Origin: Bacteroidales bacterium
GTDB taxonomy: Bacteria; Bacteroidota; Bacteroidia; Bacteroidales; JAOZVK01
DNA length: 16,758 nucleotides
NCBI GenBank assembly: GCA_029938185.1
Contig: JAOZVK010000058.1
Span: 1-16,758, forward strand
Direction of reading: 5' to 3'
Position 1 is the stretch's first letter. The number at the start of each line of letters is the position of its first letter. The position numbers and the translations under genes are program-made. Of this stretch, positions 14,932 through 16,758 are shown piece after piece. Under the pieces are notes generated by a model. The model was not told the origin of the DNA and did no database searches. It saw only the letters and a program-made list of their open reading frames with translations.

Positions 14932-16332
14932 ATGACAGATAATAAAATAATGACATTGCTAAAAGATATTCGAAAGGCAATTGTAGGTACACAGTATGAT
15001 TTTACTAGCGGAAGTATAAAAAGAGCCATTCTACTACTTTCTGTACCAATGGTATTAGAAATGGTTATGGAATCAATTTTTGCGGTTGTGGATATATTTT
15101 TTGTTTCTAAAAAAGGAGCAGATGCTGTGGCTATAGTAGGTATAACCGAGTCGTTGATAACTATAATATATGCTATTGCAATAGGTTTAAGTACAGCTAC
15201 TACTGCTATGGTCTCGCGACGAATTGGTGAAAAAAATAATAAACAAGCATCTCATATTGCAGTGCAGTCAATAATTATTGGTTTGTCAATTTCTTTTGTA
15301 ATCTCAATTTTTGGAGTGATTTTTTCAAGCGATTTATTGAGCCTAATGGGGGCTTCAAAAAAAGTAATAAATGAAGGAGGAAGTTATACAGCAATAATGT
15401 TAGGCGGAAATTCTACAATTATGCTCTTATTTATTATAAATGCAATTTTCAGAAGCTCAGGTGATGCTGCAATATCAATGCGAGTTTTGTGGTTTGCAAA
15501 TTTAATAAATATAGTATTGGATCCTTGTTTGATACTGGGCTTAGGCCCATTTCCCGAACTTGGTGTAACTGGAGCAGCAATTGCAACTAATATTGGACGA
15601 GGTGCAGCAGTTATATATCAATTCTATTTATTATTTAAGGGTAGTAAACGAATAGAAGTTTTAGTAAAAAATATAAAAATAGATTTAGGATTAATAAAGC
15701 AAATCTTAAAATTATCATTAGGAGGAATTGGACAATCAATAATAGCAACATCAAGTTGGATAGGCATGGTTAGAATAATTTCGATTTTTGGTAGCGAAGT
15801 TTTGGCAGGTTATACTATTGCTATACGAATTATTATTTTTGCAATATTACCGTCATGGGGTATGAGCAATGCTGCTGCTACATTGGTTGGGCAAAATTTA
15901 GGTGCAAAAAAACCTGATAGAGCCGAGCGCTCAGTATGGATGACAGGAATTATTAATATTGCTTTTATGGGTACAATAGCTATATTTTTAATAACATCTT
16001 CTCAGTTTTTCATCGAATTGTTTATTGATGATATTGAAGTAATTAAAAGTGGAGTTTTATGTTTACAGATAATCAGTTATGGGTTCTTGTTCTATGCTTT
16101 TGGCATGGTGATCGTTAATGCATTTAATGGTGCAGGCGATACATTTACTCCAACAATAATAAATTTGTTTTGTTTCTGGTTATTAGAAATTCCATTGGCT
16201 TATTTTTTGGCAATTCCTTTTGGTTTAAACGAAAAAGGAGTTTATATTGCTATAATTGTAGCCGAATCTGCTATGACTATAACTGGCTTTTTGATTTTCA
16301 GACGAGGGAAATGGAAAACTTATAAAGTTTAA
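14932..16332 (+). CDS. MATE-family multidrug exporter
   Basis: A 466-aa polytopic inner-membrane protein, the usual length for MATE exporters (about 440-480), with roughly 12 hydrophobic segments in two homologous halves. The first half starts GSIKRAILLLSVPMVLEMVM (27-46) and contains the IFAVVDIFFVSKKGADAVA region. The second starts IKQILKLSLGGIGQS, with the typical SNAAATLVGQNLGAKKPDRAE loop. The family exports cationic drugs or metabolites using a Na+ or H+ gradient; the substrate cannot be told. The ATG at 14932 is preceded by an AT-rich stretch with no clear Shine-Dalgarno, as is common in Bacteroidota. Its base composition is visibly less extreme than in the mobile element, consistent with a resident gene. 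It stands alone and has no evident link to CRISPR. Confidence 0.93.
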   Translation: MTDNKIMTLLKDIRKAIVGTQYDFTSGSIKRAILLLSVPMVLEMVMESIFAVVDIFFVSKKGADAVAIVGITESLITIIYAIAIGLSTATTAMVSRRIGEKNNKQASHIAVQSIIIGLSISFVISIFGVIFSSDLLSLMGASKKVINEGGSYTAIMLGGNSTIMLLFIINAIFRSSGDAAISMRVLWFANLINIVLDPCLILGLGPFPELGVTGAAIATNIGRGAAVIYQFYLLFKGSKRIEVLVKNIKIDLGLIKQILKLSLGGIGQSIIATSSWIGMVRIISIFGSEVLAGYTIAIRIIIFAILPSWGMSNAAATLVGQNLGAKKPDRAERSVWMTGIINIAFMGTIAIFLITSSQFFIELFIDDIEVIKSGVLCLQIISYGFLFYAFGMVIVNAFNGAGDTFTPTIINLFCFWLLEIPLAYFLAIPFGLNEKGVYIAIIVAESAMTITGFLIFRRGKWKTYKV

Positions 16333-16394
16333 AATCTTCGATATTTTTAATGTGGCTTACGCAAGAGAAGAAAAGGCTATGGACTGGAGACTCT

Positions 16395-16422
16395 GAACTC
16401 ACAAAAACAGTTCTTTTTTTTT
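16395..16422 (+). terminator. Possible terminator after MATE gene
   Basis: A short stem, GAACT (16395-16399) with AGTTC (16409-16413), is followed directly by nine T (16414-16422). The T run is good but the stem is only 5 bp, so the call is tentative. Confidence 0.4.
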
Positions 16423-16758
16423 AAAACAATCGCATGTAATAAGGAAATTACGAATTGGTTTACAGATAATATATGTATCTTACAAAAATTAAATGTAGAA
16501 TACTGAATGTAGAATGTAAAAAAAAAGGATACTTCTATGATAACTAAGTAGGTCATTGTATAAAATCGACACTTTGTAAAGTTGTAACTTATTGTAATTC
16601 TGGCGTAAACAAAATTGTTAATTGTCCATTATTCATTGTTAATTACTTAAAGTATTACTTTGAATATTATTCAGTATAATACGTTCTATATTCAATATTC
16701 AATATTCAATATTCGATATTCTACATTTTATATTCGATATAAATCTTTCATTTTAATT
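16423..16758. other. Right intergenic tail
   Basis: No gene is seen. Around 16613-16648 is a GTTAATTGTCCATTATTCAT-type segment, a kind of intergenic repeat I know from many Bacteroidota, and a 7-bp tandem follows at 16689-16723. Confidence 0.45.
16689..16723. repeat. TATTCAA 7-bp tandem repeat
   Basis: Five units: TATTCAA three times, then TATTCGA and TATTCTA. It is a simple intergenic satellite with no assigned role. Confidence 0.75.

Overview
The window looks like Bacteroidota chromosome. It is very AT-rich. Two promoters fit the Bacteroidota pattern TTTG-N20-TAnnTTTG, one in front of the CRISPR array and one in front of an excisionase-like gene. One gene encodes a secreted DUF4468-like protein, a family I know from Bacteroidota. 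No cas gene, rRNA or tRNA is visible.

Layout: 1-664 is non-coding, with dispersed repeats, a large foldback and the CRISPR leader. 665-7707 is a very long CRISPR array: by hand count 107 repeats of 30 bp, all apparently identical, and 106 spacers of 35-38 bp. 7708-13768 is a 6.06-kb mobile element with every gene on the minus strand. From its right end these are a tyrosine recombinase, a membrane/coiled-coil protein, a 91-aa unknown, then a terminator and AT-rich control region, an excisionase-like HTH protein, a frameshifted gene, a replication-initiator-like protein, a DUF4468-like secreted protein and a terminase-small-subunit-like HTH protein. 13769-14045 is the rest of the same array: a 12-bp repeat remnant, four spacers and four repeats. 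14046-14931 is non-coding, 14932-16332 is a MATE-family exporter on the plus strand, and 16333-16758 is intergenic.

The main result is the junction. The element sits precisely in a CRISPR repeat. The full repeat at 7678-7707 ends in TGGAATTGAAAC, and the same 12 bases (14 counting the next two) recur at the other end of the element, directly followed by a normal 36-bp spacer. Removing 7708-13768 plus one core copy restores one continuous array of 111 repeats and 110 spacers. I infer that the CRISPR repeat is the attachment site of this recombinase. In support, the right junction has inverted hexamers around a 7-bp centre, and an AGTAACAA motif clusters near both ends as candidate arm sites. 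The spacer just before the insertion itself contains the 12-bp core, so it may come from the attP of a related element.

The array should be transcribed left to right (promoter 619-650; repeat ends in ATTGAAAC, the usual crRNA 5' handle). It would therefore run into the element antisense to all its genes, and the last four spacers are now cut off from the leader by 6 kb.
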